The notes under the pieces were generated by a model that saw only the letters and a list, made by a program, of their open reading frames with translations, was not told the DNA's origin and did no database searches. This document shows positions 29,374 through 36,951 of a stretch of DNA of 41,676 nucleotides, one piece after another. How positions within the stretch are numbered: the first letter of the stretch is position 1; each line of letters begins with the position of its first letter. The stretch spans positions 1 to 41,676 of the IMG/VR virus record IMGVR_UViG_3300046312_000089, one strand, 5' to 3'. A program made the position numbers and the translations under genes. This DNA is from a virus.

Positions 29374-31509
29374 ATGAAAAACGACACCACCACGACAACC
29401 GCCGCGCCCTTCATTGCAGGCGTGGAATTCACCAACCTGAAGGGATGCAGCGGGCATCATGAGCTTTCCAGCCTTGTGGCCATCGTGGCCCCCAACGGCA
29501 CCGGGAAAACCGCAGTGAAAGACGCCATCCAACTGGCGATTGCGGGCAGCCACCCGGATTTCGGCAAGACCGGCAAGGCGCTGATGGGCTTGGCCAGCGC
29601 CCCAACCCTTGGCGTGGGCATCATGCTTTCCAACCACCAGCGCGTGGCCCGCAGCTGGGCCATGGACGGCAAGGGAAGCGTGAAGGCCACCGCCGACGTG
29701 CCGAGCGACTGGCCCGCCGACGACGTGGCAATGGCTTTCAACCCCACGACGTTCATCAGCCTGAACGATGCCGACCGGGTGGCCACGCTGCTGCGACTTG
29801 GCGGCACCACCACGCCGACGACGGCCGCCGTCGAGGCATTGCGCGACACCCTCGAGGCCAAGGCCACGGGTGCCAGCCGGGTGACCATCACCGAAATGGA
29901 TCCTTTCAGCCCGAAGCTGACCGACCCCGGGACATTCCTCGAGGCCGCCGAAGCCGAGCTGGTGGAAAGCCGCAAGGCGCACAAGCGTGACATCGCCCGG
30001 CTGGAAGCCGCCGTGAAGGGCTTGGAGGATGCCGCACGCGGTGCCGAGGCCCCGGTGAAGGTGGAAGTCACCGAAGTGGAAGCCGCCGCCATGGATGGGC
30101 AGAAACTGGCCGAGGAAGCCTCGCGCATTGCCGAGCGCCACCGCGCCGCCGACCGGCTGCGCCGCCGCGTGGCCGAGATCGGCGACGCCGGGACATGGAC
30201 ACCCGACGACGACGCGGCACTGGTGCGCCTTGGCAACGAAGTGGCCCGCCTTGCGAAAGCCGAAGGCGAGGAAGCCGCCGACAAGGAAGCCTTGCGCCGG
30301 GCCCTTGCCGAAGGCCCCGAGCCCGAGGAAGTGGAAGAGGCCAACGAAGTGCTCGCCACCACCGAAGTGGCAGGCCCGAGCTTGCCGAAGGAAGACGCCG
30401 CAAGCGCCCGGGCGGTGCTGCTGCAAAAGTGCGCCGCCGTGGAAACGATGCTGCCGCGCCTGCGAAAAGACGTTGACGACATCAAGGGCATGATGGGCAT
30501 GGAATGCTGCCCGACGTGCGCGGCCGCTGGCAGCGACCTGAAAGAGCGCCTGAAGGCCACGCTTTCGCCGCAGCTGGAAGTTGCCACCGAAAAGGTGGCC
30601 GAGGCCGAGGCGAGTCTCGACACCATGGGCGCGAAGCTGAAGGAACTGGCCGGGGTGCTGGAAGAGTGGGAAGCCACGGAAAAGCGCCACAAGGCGATTG
30701 CCGACGCCCGCGACGTGATCGCCCGCGACGTGAAGGTGGAAGCCGAAGCCAAGGCCCTACGTGCCCGCATCGATGCCCGCGCCGAAGAGCTGATCGACCC
30801 CGCGACCGGCACCCGCCCCAACCGCGCCGAACATCTGGCGGAATTCACCGCCCTGCAAGAGCGGTTCACCCGCGCCAAGGCCCTGAAAGACCTCGGCGAG
30901 GTGCCGAGCGCCGACGAAGTGGCCGCCCTTGCGAAGCTGGCCGAGGAAACCGCAGCAAGCCGCGACGACCACGCCGCGAAGCTGGCAGGCCTGAAGATGA
31001 CCTTGCAACGCTGGCAGGAATGGGGAGCGCAGGAAGGCCACACCACCCGCATGCGTGAAGAGCTGGAAACCGCCCGCACGAAGCTGAAGGAAGTGGAATC
31101 GCTGGTGACGCTGACCCGCGAAGCCGGGGCCGCCATGGCCGCCGCGATTGCCGAGCCGCTGGCCAAGGGCGTGCGCTACTTCACCGACGGGGTGCTGCCC
31201 GGCCGCGTGGTGGTTGACGCCAAGCTGGCGATTTACCTCGAGACGGCCGACCGTGGCCTGCGGGGATTCCCCGCACTGAGCGGCAGCGAAAAGGCGGTGG
31301 TGGCATTCGCCCTTGCCGCGACGCTGGCCGCGAAGACGCCGCTCCGCATTGCGGTGATCGACGAAGCCAGCACGATGGACGGCACCCGCAAGGTGGCCTT
31401 CCTCGAGCGCGTGGCCATGGCCGTGGCCGACGGCGTGCTTGCGCAAGCCATTGTGATCGACCACGCGGTGCGCGACTTCGGCGACCCTTGGCAGATCCTG
31501 AGCCTCTGA
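29374..31509 (+). CDS. Rad50/SbcC-like ATPase with zinc hook
   Basis: 711 residues. Walker A is APNGTGKT (K45) near the N-terminus, the ABC signature LSGSEKA is near residue 635, and Walker B IAVIDEAS is near 659-666. Long Glu/Ala/Lys coiled coils (about 195-370 and 385-560) flank a CxxC hook (C379-P-T-C382), as in Rad50/SbcC dimers. No SbcD-type nuclease gene is adjacent in this window, which is odd, and the OB-like protein upstream may serve with it instead. Likely role: DNA end processing or recombination during phage replication. ATG 29374 is preferred over a longer frame that overlaps the preceding gene; the leader is CA-rich. Confidence 0.9.
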   Translation: MKNDTTTTTAAPFIAGVEFTNLKGCSGHHELSSLVAIVAPNGTGKTAVKDAIQLAIAGSHPDFGKTGKALMGLASAPTLGVGIMLSNHQRVARSWAMDGKGSVKATADVPSDWPADDVAMAFNPTTFISLNDADRVATLLRLGGTTTPTTAAVEALRDTLEAKATGASRVTITEMDPFSPKLTDPGTFLEAAEAELVESRKAHKRDIARLEAAVKGLEDAARGAEAPVKVEVTEVEAAAMDGQKLAEEASRIAERHRAADRLRRRVAEIGDAGTWTPDDDAALVRLGNEVARLAKAEGEEAADKEALRRALAEGPEPEEVEEANEVLATTEVAGPSLPKEDAASARAVLLQKCAAVETMLPRLRKDVDDIKGMMGMECCPTCAAAGSDLKERLKATLSPQLEVATEKVAEAEASLDTMGAKLKELAGVLEEWEATEKRHKAIADARDVIARDVKVEAEAKALRARIDARAEELIDPATGTRPNRAEHLAEFTALQERFTRAKALKDLGEVPSADEVAALAKLAEETAASRDDHAAKLAGLKMTLQRWQEWGAQEGHTTRMREELETARTKLKEVESLVTLTREAGAAMAAAIAEPLAKGVRYFTDGVLPGRVVVDAKLAIYLETADRGLRGFPALSGSEKAVVAFALAATLAAKTPLRIAVIDEASTMDGTRKVAFLERVAMAVADGVLAQAIVIDHAVRDFGDPWQILSL

Positions 31510-31535
31510 CTTTCGGGAGCATAGCAAGACCCGGG

Positions 31536-31577
31536 CGGGGTGGTTTTCCTTCGGGAATTCCGCCCCGTTTTCTTTTT
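31536..31577 (+). terminator. Intrinsic terminator with UUCG tetraloop
   Basis: The stem runs 31536-31549 and 31554-31567 with loop TTCG, 12 pairs including one G-U and a two-base internal mismatch, followed by TTTTCTTTTT. It lies directly before the box-class promoter of the helicase gene. Confidence 0.85.
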
Positions 31578-31629
31578 GTGCCGGAAAAGGCACATTTAAT
31601 CTTGCGCAGGTAGGTGCTGCCCCTACGCT
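31578..31629 (+). promoter_or_regulatory. Box-class promoter for the UvrD-like helicase operon
   Basis: The conserved box begins at 31578 (here GTGCC-N6-GGCAC is a perfect inverted repeat). TTGCGC is at 31602-31607 and TACGCT at 31624-31629 with a 16-bp spacer. The ATG at 31638 follows after 8 bases. No 16-bp palindrome precedes this one. Confidence 0.6.
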
Positions 31630-31637
31630 TGGCCCCG

Positions 31638-33152
31638 ATGCAACTCACCGATGAACAAATGAGGGTGCGCGACAATGAAGGCCATTTGCTGGTTGTAGGC
31701 GCAAGAGCTGGAAGCGGAAAGACTGCCACCATGGTGGCGCGGATCCGAAAACAAATTGCCGACGGCACCGACCCCGAAGCGATACTGGCCATCACCTTCA
31801 CGGTGGCCGCCGCCCGGGAGCTTCAGCAGCGCCTTGGCGTGGAACTGGGCCATTGCGGCACGCTTCACAGCTACGTGATGCGCCACGCCGCCACCGACGG
31901 GGGCGCGAAGATCGCCGACGACGGCGAGGTGGCCGCACTGGTGGCCGAGGCCTTCGCCAGCCTGAGCGTGCGCGGGGTGACCGCCAAGCAGGTGCTGGCC
32001 GCCATGGAAGACGTGATCGACCCGCCCGGCGACGTGGGCGTGGTGCTGCGATACGTCACCACCGCCCTGCGGGCACGCGGGCAAACCACCTTCAGCCTGA
32101 TGCTGCGGCAGTTTTTGGAGGAAATGAAGATTGGCGTCCACGTGCGCAAATTTGCGCTCTTGGTGGTGGACGAAGCACAAGACACCGCCCCCATCGATGC
32201 CGCGATTTACGACCGGATCGAAGCCACCACCAAGGTTTTCATCGGCGACAGCCTGCAATCGATTTACGGCTTCCGGGGCTGCGACGACCGCTTTTTTCGG
32301 AAGATGGCCCGCCGTGCCAGCGACTTCCTGCCACTTTCCACGACCTTCAGGTGCCGCAAAGCCATCTGCAAGGCCGCCAACCGGCTTTTCCCGATGGCGG
32401 GCACCATGATTTCGGTGCACACCGACGGCGAGGGCTACGTCGAGGCCCTGCGATTCCGCAACGAAGCGGCCGAGCTGAAGGGAATCGAGGCATGGGCCCG
32501 CCAGTGCAACGGCACCCGCGCCGTGCTTTGCCGCTACAACGCCGACGTTGCCCGCGTCGGGGCGTGGCTGCTTGCCAGCGGCATGAAGGTGCGCTTGCGC
32601 CGTGCCGAGCCTGACAAGCTGCTGGTGGCCGCCCTGCGCTACTTGGTGAAGCCCACGCCCGAGCGTGAAGCCGCCGTGCTGGTGGAACTCGGCGAGCGTG
32701 CGCGAAAGGTGGCCGAGCTTTGGAAGAGCCGCGCCGAATTGGAAGCGGGCCGCCCGCTGGCGTGGGTGCTTCAGGAATTCGGAATCCCCGAGCTGACCGC
32801 CTCGGAAGCGGCCCCGCACGGGGTGACCGTTTCCGAGGCGCTGGAAGCCGCCCTGCGGGGTGAAATGCCCGGCGAGGCCGACACCACCGAAGTGGTGGTG
32901 GGAACGATTCACAGCGTGAAGGGGCGCGAATTCGACGACGTGCTGCTGGCCAGCTGCTACGCCCCCGGGAAACGTGCCGACGAAGACGAAGAGGCGCGGA
33001 TTTTCTACGTGGGTATCACCCGGGCGCGAAACACCGCCACCGTGACTTTTGCCGACCGCAGAATCGACACCCGCACCATGGCCGAGCTGGCCGGGGTGCC
33101 GAGCCCGTTCATCAAACTTGCAGGAATCCCGACCACCGAAAGCCACGCATGA
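31638..33152 (+). CDS. UvrD/PcrA-like superfamily 1 helicase
   Basis: 504 residues. The Q-motif region begins MQLTDEQ, then Walker A GARAGSGKT (K28), LAITFTVAAARELQQRL (motif Ia), LLVVDEAQDTAPID (motif II), SLQSIYGFRGCDD (motif III), GTIHSVKGREFDDVLLAS (motif V) and FYVGITRARNTATVTF (motif VI). It lacks the larger insertions of host UvrD and is shorter than RecB-type enzymes. It probably unwinds DNA in phage replication or recombination. ATG 31638 is chosen because it follows the -10 in the shared geometry. A palindromic site lies inside the gene at 32143. Confidence 0.9.
   Translation: MQLTDEQMRVRDNEGHLLVVGARAGSGKTATMVARIRKQIADGTDPEAILAITFTVAAARELQQRLGVELGHCGTLHSYVMRHAATDGGAKIADDGEVAALVAEAFASLSVRGVTAKQVLAAMEDVIDPPGDVGVVLRYVTTALRARGQTTFSLMLRQFLEEMKIGVHVRKFALLVVDEAQDTAPIDAAIYDRIEATTKVFIGDSLQSIYGFRGCDDRFFRKMARRASDFLPLSTTFRCRKAICKAANRLFPMAGTMISVHTDGEGYVEALRFRNEAAELKGIEAWARQCNGTRAVLCRYNADVARVGAWLLASGMKVRLRRAEPDKLLVAALRYLVKPTPEREAAVLVELGERARKVAELWKSRAELEAGRPLAWVLQEFGIPELTASEAAPHGVTVSEALEAALRGEMPGEADTTEVVVGTIHSVKGREFDDVLLASCYAPGKRADEDEEARIFYVGITRARNTATVTFADRRIDTRTMAELAGVPSPFIKLAGIPTTESHA
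32143..32158. promoter_or_regulatory. Palindromic site inside the helicase gene
   Basis: TGCGCAAATTTGCGCT contains a perfect 14-bp inverted repeat (GCGCAAATTTGCGC). It has no visible promoter and may be a stoperator-like or organising site. Confidence 0.5.
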
Positions 33153-33925
33153 CCGAAGCGCAGATTTGCCAAAACAACGATGGCATCAACGCCATTTTCA
33201 TTCACAGCAGCGTCGACGACGCCGGGCTGGATCCCTACGAATTCCGCGTGCTGATGCACCTGAGCCGCCGCGCCAACCGCAAGGGGATGGCGTGGCCCGG
33301 GCTGGCGAGCGTTGCAGAAACCACCCGAATGAGCGAAAGACGGGTGCGGGATGCACTGCGGGTGCTCGAGCAAAGGAAGATGCTGGTCACCAGCCAAGCG
33401 CCGGGGAAAGGAAATCGCCACCAATACGAACTGACCGCCGCGAATGAGTGGATTTTAGAACCGGCACCTGCTGCCGGTTTAGAAGTTCAAACCGGCACCA
33501 CAGGAGGTTTTGAACCGGCACCTGCTGCCGGTTCCTCTACTAGAGAAGGAAATCCAGTTGAAGGATATCCAGACAAAGGGCATTCGCCCGTTGTTTTTGG
33601 AAATTCTAAAAAGTTTTTGGCACACCATGCAGGGGCCGCGATTCTGGAAGAGCTGCCCGACCCGTTCAAAAAGCATGCCAACTTTTGCCTGCGCCTTGGG
33701 GAATTCGTGGCCGAGCGTTTCAAGCTGGGCCGGAAGATGACCCCCGAGGCCTGCCACCGCCTCGCGCTGAAATTCGTGAAGTTTGACCCCGACACCTGCG
33801 CCACGGCGCTGGAAACCACCCTTGACCGGGGATGGACGGGCGTTTTCCCCGAAAGCGTGAAGCCGAGCCAGACGGGTGCGATCACCGCGCAACCGCAGCT
33901 TTCCGAATGGGGCTTTGGAGAATGA
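33149..33925 (+). CDS. Replication initiator-like protein with winged helix
   Basis: 258 residues, start overlapping the previous stop (ATGA). The N-terminal 90 residues form a winged helix (LDPYEFRVLMHLSRRANRKGMAWPGLASVAETTRMSERRVRDALRVLEQRKMLVTSQ), typical of phage replication initiators. The middle (residues about 100-155) is encoded by a lower-GC stretch with repeats, yielding a duplicated EPAPAAG. The C-terminus is helical with ACHRLALKFVKFDPDTCATALETTLDRGW. Like lambda O, the gene probably contains the origin. The downstream DnaC-like gene is its expected partner. Confidence 0.8.
   Translation: MTEAQICQNNDGINAIFIHSSVDDAGLDPYEFRVLMHLSRRANRKGMAWPGLASVAETTRMSERRVRDALRVLEQRKMLVTSQAPGKGNRHQYELTAANEWILEPAPAAGLEVQTGTTGGFEPAPAAGSSTREGNPVEGYPDKGHSPVVFGNSKKFLAHHAGAAILEELPDPFKKHANFCLRLGEFVAERFKLGRKMTPEACHRLALKFVKFDPDTCATALETTLDRGWTGVFPESVKPSQTGAITAQPQLSEWGFGE
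33458..33533. other. Candidate replication origin: iterons within the initiator gene
   Basis: Two identical 22-bp units (33458-33479 and 33512-33533), each the inverted repeat AACCGGCA-N5-TGCCGGTT, plus a third AACCGGCACC half-unit at 33490-33499. An AT-richer, A/T-tract-containing stretch follows (about 33540-33630, with TTGTTTTTGG and TAAAAAG), suitable for duplex opening. Arrangement inside the initiator gene parallels the lambda O origin. Confidence 0.6.
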
Positions 33926-34641
33926 GCCCCGACAACCCACCGATGACCACCACGACGATGAACCTCACCGACCCCACCCGCTGCATGCTTTGCAGCAAGC
34001 CCCACGAACAAACCGAAGAGCACCCGACTTGCCCCGAGTGCGAAGCCCTGCCCGAGATCGACGCCGAAGCCGCCGAAGACTACCGCGCCCGGGAGCGTGC
34101 CGAAGCCCGGGAACGGCTTTGGCGCGACAAGGTGCCGAAGGAATACCGCAACACCGACCCCGCGCTGCTGCTGCCCCGTGCTGCCGAGCTTTTCCCCCGC
34201 GTGGGCAACTGGGATTTCAAGACCGGCAAGGGCCTGACCCTGATCGGGCCGACCGGCCACGGCAAAACCCGGCTGGCGGTGCGTGCCATGCGTGCGGCCT
34301 TCGACACCGGGGCCAGCGTTTCCATCCTGCGGGCCGCCGAAGTGCGCATGAAGCTTTGGGAAAGTTTCGCGGGTGCCAGCAAGCTGGTGGCGCAGGCAAC
34401 CAAGCCGCAGGTGCTGCTTTTCGACGACCTCGGGCAAGGCGCGACTTCCGAGCAAATCGACGAAGTGACGCTGGCCATTCTGGAAGCCCGCACCGCCGAC
34501 GGAAAGCCCACCCTGACCACCACGCAATTCAGCGACGTGCGCCTGATTCAACGCTTCCACCGGGTGGAAACCGGCGAAGCCATCGTGCGCCGCTGCGGCC
34601 TGCAATTCGCCACCATTTTGAACCTGACCCCGAAACCATGA
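33922..34641 (+). CDS. DnaC-like helicase loader ATPase with zinc cluster
   Basis: 239 residues. A N-terminal zinc cluster C21-x2-C24-x12-C37-x2-C40 is followed by a basic helix and an AAA+ domain: Walker A GPTGHGKT (K115), Walker B LLFDDLG (about 165-171) and TLTTTQFSDVRLIQRF (sensor region). These are typical of the DnaC/IstB group. It pairs with the initiator gene just upstream and would load a host replicative helicase. ATG 33922 overlaps the previous stop (ATGA); an in-frame ATG at 33943 is an alternative. Confidence 0.85.
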   Translation: MSPDNPPMTTTTMNLTDPTRCMLCSKPHEQTEEHPTCPECEALPEIDAEAAEDYRARERAEARERLWRDKVPKEYRNTDPALLLPRAAELFPRVGNWDFKTGKGLTLIGPTGHGKTRLAVRAMRAAFDTGASVSILRAAEVRMKLWESFAGASKLVAQATKPQVLLFDDLGQGATSEQIDEVTLAILEARTADGKPTLTTTQFSDVRLIQRFHRVETGEAIVRRCGLQFATILNLTPKP

Positions 34642-35006
34642 CCCCGAACACCCGAGCCAAGATCCTGCCCGCCCTGCTGCTGGCCTTTCCCGCCCCGCTG
34701 GCGGCCTTCATCCCGCACCTGCTGGGCCTTCCCCATTCCGCTGGCTTCAGCGTGGCGGTGGCGGCCGTGACGAGCATCCTCGCGCTGGCCCTTGCCGGTG
34801 CCCGGGATCAAGACCCCGCCCGCTCCATGTTTCACGGCGGGGCCCCGGCCTACTGGGTGGCCGCGCTTTTGTGGCTGCTGGCCTCGAGCTTCGCCGCCGC
34901 CGTGCCGATCCTGCCCGGTGCCGGATGGGCGACCCGGTGGGCGCTTTTCACCTGCGGCACCATCGGGGCGCTTGCGGATTTCGGGACACGTGTCAAAAAC
35001 CGCTGA
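34638..35006 (+). CDS. Small membrane protein, four-helix candidate
   Basis: 122 residues, start overlapping the previous stop. Three to four hydrophobic helices are visible: about residues 10-30 (LPALLLAFPAPLAAFIPHLLGL), 37-55 (FSVAVAAVTSILALALAGA), 71-92 (AYWVAALLWLLASSFAAAVPIL) and a short fourth (LFTCGTIGALADFG). No catalytic residues. A membrane protein within the replication operon might anchor replication, block superinfection, or act as a holin-like protein; none can be decided from the sequence. Confidence 0.75.
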   Translation: MTPNTRAKILPALLLAFPAPLAAFIPHLLGLPHSAGFSVAVAAVTSILALALAGARDQDPARSMFHGGAPAYWVAALLWLLASSFAAAVPILPGAGWATRWALFTCGTIGALADFGTRVKNR

Positions 35007-35009
35007 ACC

Positions 35010-35564
35010 ATGCAACAATTCACACCCGAAGAGCACGCAACCGTGCACGCCGTCTCCAGCCTGATGGCCCGCACCATGGCGCTGCCCGCCCACGACCGGC
35101 ACGCCGTGACCATTGCCCGCACCCAACTGATGGGGCCGCGCCACGTGCAAATTTCGATTGCGAGCGCCGCCGCCGACGTGCCGCTGATCATCGGCGGGAA
35201 GGGCACCAACGCCAAAACCGTGCGGGAACTTTCCATCGGGGCGCTGCCGCCCGGTGGCTTCATCGAAACGCACTTGGAGGTGCCCGACGCCCCGCAGGAT
35301 CGCCAGCACCGCGACTTCGGCGACCTTTCCGAGCTGCCCGACGACCTTGTGCGGGAAATCACCGAAGTGGTGGTGGAATGGCACAAGCACCTCGGCGGGG
35401 TGGCCCCTGAAGTGCGTTTCGAAAGCACCCCGAGGTGCGACATCTGGCTGGTGCAAGGCCGGGGGATTCCCGGGGCGGCCATGGGCAGCCTGCGCCGCGT
35501 GATTGGCTGGGCCTGCAAGGTGCGCGGCCGCAACGGATTCATCGAATGGGAAAGCCCACGCTAA
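35010..35564 (+). CDS. KH-like RNA-binding candidate
   Basis: 184 residues. Residues about 57-75 read VPLIIGGKGTNAKTVRELS, which matches the GxxG loop and following helix of bacterial KH proteins (IIGkxGrTAkaIR), with G62-G63-K64-G65 at the loop. An N-terminal helix and basic elements surround it. The second half (LPDDLVREITEVVVEWHKHLGG; RCDIWLVQGRGIPGAAMGSLRRVIGWACKVRGRNGF) is unassigned. A KH-like protein in a phage DNA module could act on RNA or replication primers, but only the short motif supports this. The start follows a CCATGC context. Confidence 0.6.
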   Translation: MQQFTPEEHATVHAVSSLMARTMALPAHDRHAVTIARTQLMGPRHVQISIASAAADVPLIIGGKGTNAKTVRELSIGALPPGGFIETHLEVPDAPQDRQHRDFGDLSELPDDLVREITEVVVEWHKHLGGVAPEVRFESTPRCDIWLVQGRGIPGAAMGSLRRVIGWACKVRGRNGFIEWESPR

Positions 35565-35965
35565 ACGCCTTGACCCGTGGCCGCCTTGTCGCCCACCCGC
35601 ACGACCACGTGCTGCGGTGGCGCGTCAAGAGCCTGAGCCGCCCCGAAATCGAGCACGTGGTCGACTTGGACGCATGGGCGGGCAACGGCGCATGCAGTTG
35701 CGAGCACTTCGAATTCAGGCTGGCCCCGCTGCTGAAGGATGGCGCTGCCCGGGGCGGTGCCGCCACCCGCTGCGGCCACATCATGGTGGCCCGCGACGCC
35801 TTCACCAACCACATGATTCAGATCCTGAGCGCCCGGGCCAAGGAAATCGAAAGTTGCGAAAATGCGCAACTTTCACAACCCTGCCCCGAGTGCGGCGGGG
35901 AAACCGAAATCGACGGCGAGCCATGCCACCTTTGCGGTGGCATCGGGGCCGTGCCCTGCGACTGA
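35546..35965 (+). CDS. SWIM-like and DnaJ-like zinc protein
   Basis: 139 residues, start within the last codons of the previous gene (19-base overlap). ACSCEHFEFR with RCGHI (C50, C52, C76, H78) matches a SWIM zinc finger (CxCx(n)CxH). The C-terminus has CPECGG...CHLCGG, resembling the CxxCxG units of the DnaJ zinc centre. Such proteins usually bind DNA or protein. A palindrome-like element lies at 35851 and a further operator site immediately after the stop. Function unknown. Confidence 0.7.
   Translation: MGKPTLNALTRGRLVAHPHDHVLRWRVKSLSRPEIEHVVDLDAWAGNGACSCEHFEFRLAPLLKDGAARGGAATRCGHIMVARDAFTNHMIQILSARAKEIESCENAQLSQPCPECGGETEIDGEPCHLCGGIGAVPCD
35851..35872. repeat. Variant inverted repeat near the end of the zinc protein gene
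   Basis: Eight-base arms AAGTTGCG and CGCAACTT flank six bases. The core (TGCGAAAATGCGCA) resembles the 16-bp palindrome with two bases fewer, so it may be a decayed or distinct site. Confidence 0.4.
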
Positions 35966-35981
35966 TGCGCAAATTTTCGCC
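35966..35981. promoter_or_regulatory. Palindromic operator-like site directly before the 35982 start
   Basis: TGCGCAAATTTTCGCC, with two mismatched pairs (pair 5, as at 28510, and the outermost pair). It abuts the ATG at 35982, so a bound protein would cover the start region of the gene. Confidence 0.6.
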
Positions 35982-36152
35982 ATGATACCGATACCCCAAA
36001 AACTGAAACGGTGGGCCATTGCCCACGCCCTGCAAATCACATGGAAGCTTGCCCGCATGGCCTACTTGTGGGCCGAAAACAAGCGCCCGGCCGGTGGCTG
36101 GTTTCCGAAGCCGACAACCAAAAACCAAGTGAACGATGGCCGGAAGAAATAA
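35982..36152 (+). CDS. Small basic protein (56 residues)
   Basis: ATG 35982 immediately follows the operator-like site. The protein is basic (KLKRWAIAHALQITWKLARMAYLWAENKRPAGGWFPKPTTKN) with an amphipathic helix in the middle. It overlaps the next start by 17 bases. No family is recognised. It may be a DNA-binding or membrane-associating accessory. Confidence 0.65.
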   Translation: MIPIPQKLKRWAIAHALQITWKLARMAYLWAENKRPAGGWFPKPTTKNQVNDGRKK

Positions 36153-36621
36153 CGGCACGGCATTCGAGCGCCAACTCGAAACGATTTTTGCCGCCTACCT
36201 GAAGCAGGGCCGGGCGAAGATTGAAAAGGTGGATCCGCCCACCAAGGTGCTGGGCCGCAAGGTGCTTTTCATGCCGAACCCGTGGCTTGATTTCGCGGGC
36301 GTGTGGACTGAGCGCGACGGCCGCACGCTGCTGATCGAAGCGAAGACCACGCAAAAGCCCACCTTGGAGCTTGGCGGCACCCACGGCCTGACAAAGGCGC
36401 AGTGGGGCAATGCCATGGACTGGCAACGGGCCGGGGCCATGGTGCTGCTTTTGTGGGAGCACAAGGGCGAAATCCGGGTGACCACGCCGTCCATGGCCAT
36501 GGCCGATTGCCGGGAGCAAGACCGCAAAAGCCTGCGGTGGTGCGACGCCCACAAGCTGCCGCAGGGCCTCGGATGGGTGACTTTCGACCCCTTAACGTGG
36601 GCCGCACGCTTGACAGCCTGA
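36136..36621 (+). CDS. RecU-like Holliday junction resolvase
   Basis: 161 residues. FERQLETIFAAYLKQGRAKIEKVDPP at the start is typical of RecU, and DFAGVWTERDGRTLLIEAKTT gives the PD-(D/E)xK core: D52, E68 and K70. RecU-type nucleases resolve four-way junctions and end phage recombination intermediates. The length matches phage RecU. The start overlaps the preceding gene; ATG 36136 is used. Confidence 0.8.
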   Translation: MAGRNNGTAFERQLETIFAAYLKQGRAKIEKVDPPTKVLGRKVLFMPNPWLDFAGVWTERDGRTLLIEAKTTQKPTLELGGTHGLTKAQWGNAMDWQRAGAMVLLLWEHKGEIRVTTPSMAMADCREQDRKSLRWCDAHKLPQGLGWVTFDPLTWAARLTA

Positions 36622-36626
36622 AAAGA

Positions 36627-36914
36627 ATGAGCCACAAAAGGCGCATGGACACCAACGAAGTCACCACCCCCAAGGAATTGAGCGACACCCAACTGGCTCC
36701 GCTGGTGGCGTGGGCGCATTCCAATCGGGGGGCCATTGGCCGCATTGCCGAGCGAATGGCGAAGAAAAGCGGCAACGCCGTGAATCGCCACATGGTGGGC
36801 CGCTGGCTGGCCCCCGAGCCCGACAAACGAATCCAGCCGACGCACGGCTACGCCCTCCTCATGGCCGAGGTGGTGGCCGAGCTGCAAGAGGAAGACCGCA
36901 ATCCCGCCCCCTGA
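36627..36914 (+). CDS. Small helix-turn-helix DNA-binding protein
   Basis: 95 residues. LVAWAHSNRGAIGRIAERMAKKSGNAVNRHMVGRWLAPEPDKRIQPTHGYALLMAEVV reads as a Cro/CI-like helix-turn-helix in which residues about 30-60 form the recognition motif. It is the only clear small regulator seen in this window and is therefore the first candidate to bind the palindrome or box families. The start could be ATG 36627 or Met7 at 36645. The TTGACA at 36610 is too close to the start to be its -35. Confidence 0.7.
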   Translation: MSHKRRMDTNEVTTPKELSDTQLAPLVAWAHSNRGAIGRIAERMAKKSGNAVNRHMVGRWLAPEPDKRIQPTHGYALLMAEVVAELQEEDRNPAP

Positions 36915-36951
36915 TTTTCCAGACCCCAACCCCAAAACGACCAAAACACCG

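Noticed and set aside
33458-33533. CRISPR-like repeats
   Set aside because: Only two full units with a short interval, inside a coding sequence; this is an iteron pattern.
36610-36615. TTGACA as a -35 for the HTH gene at 36627
   Set aside because: The -10 would lie past the start codon. It is within the end of the RecU gene and probably chance.
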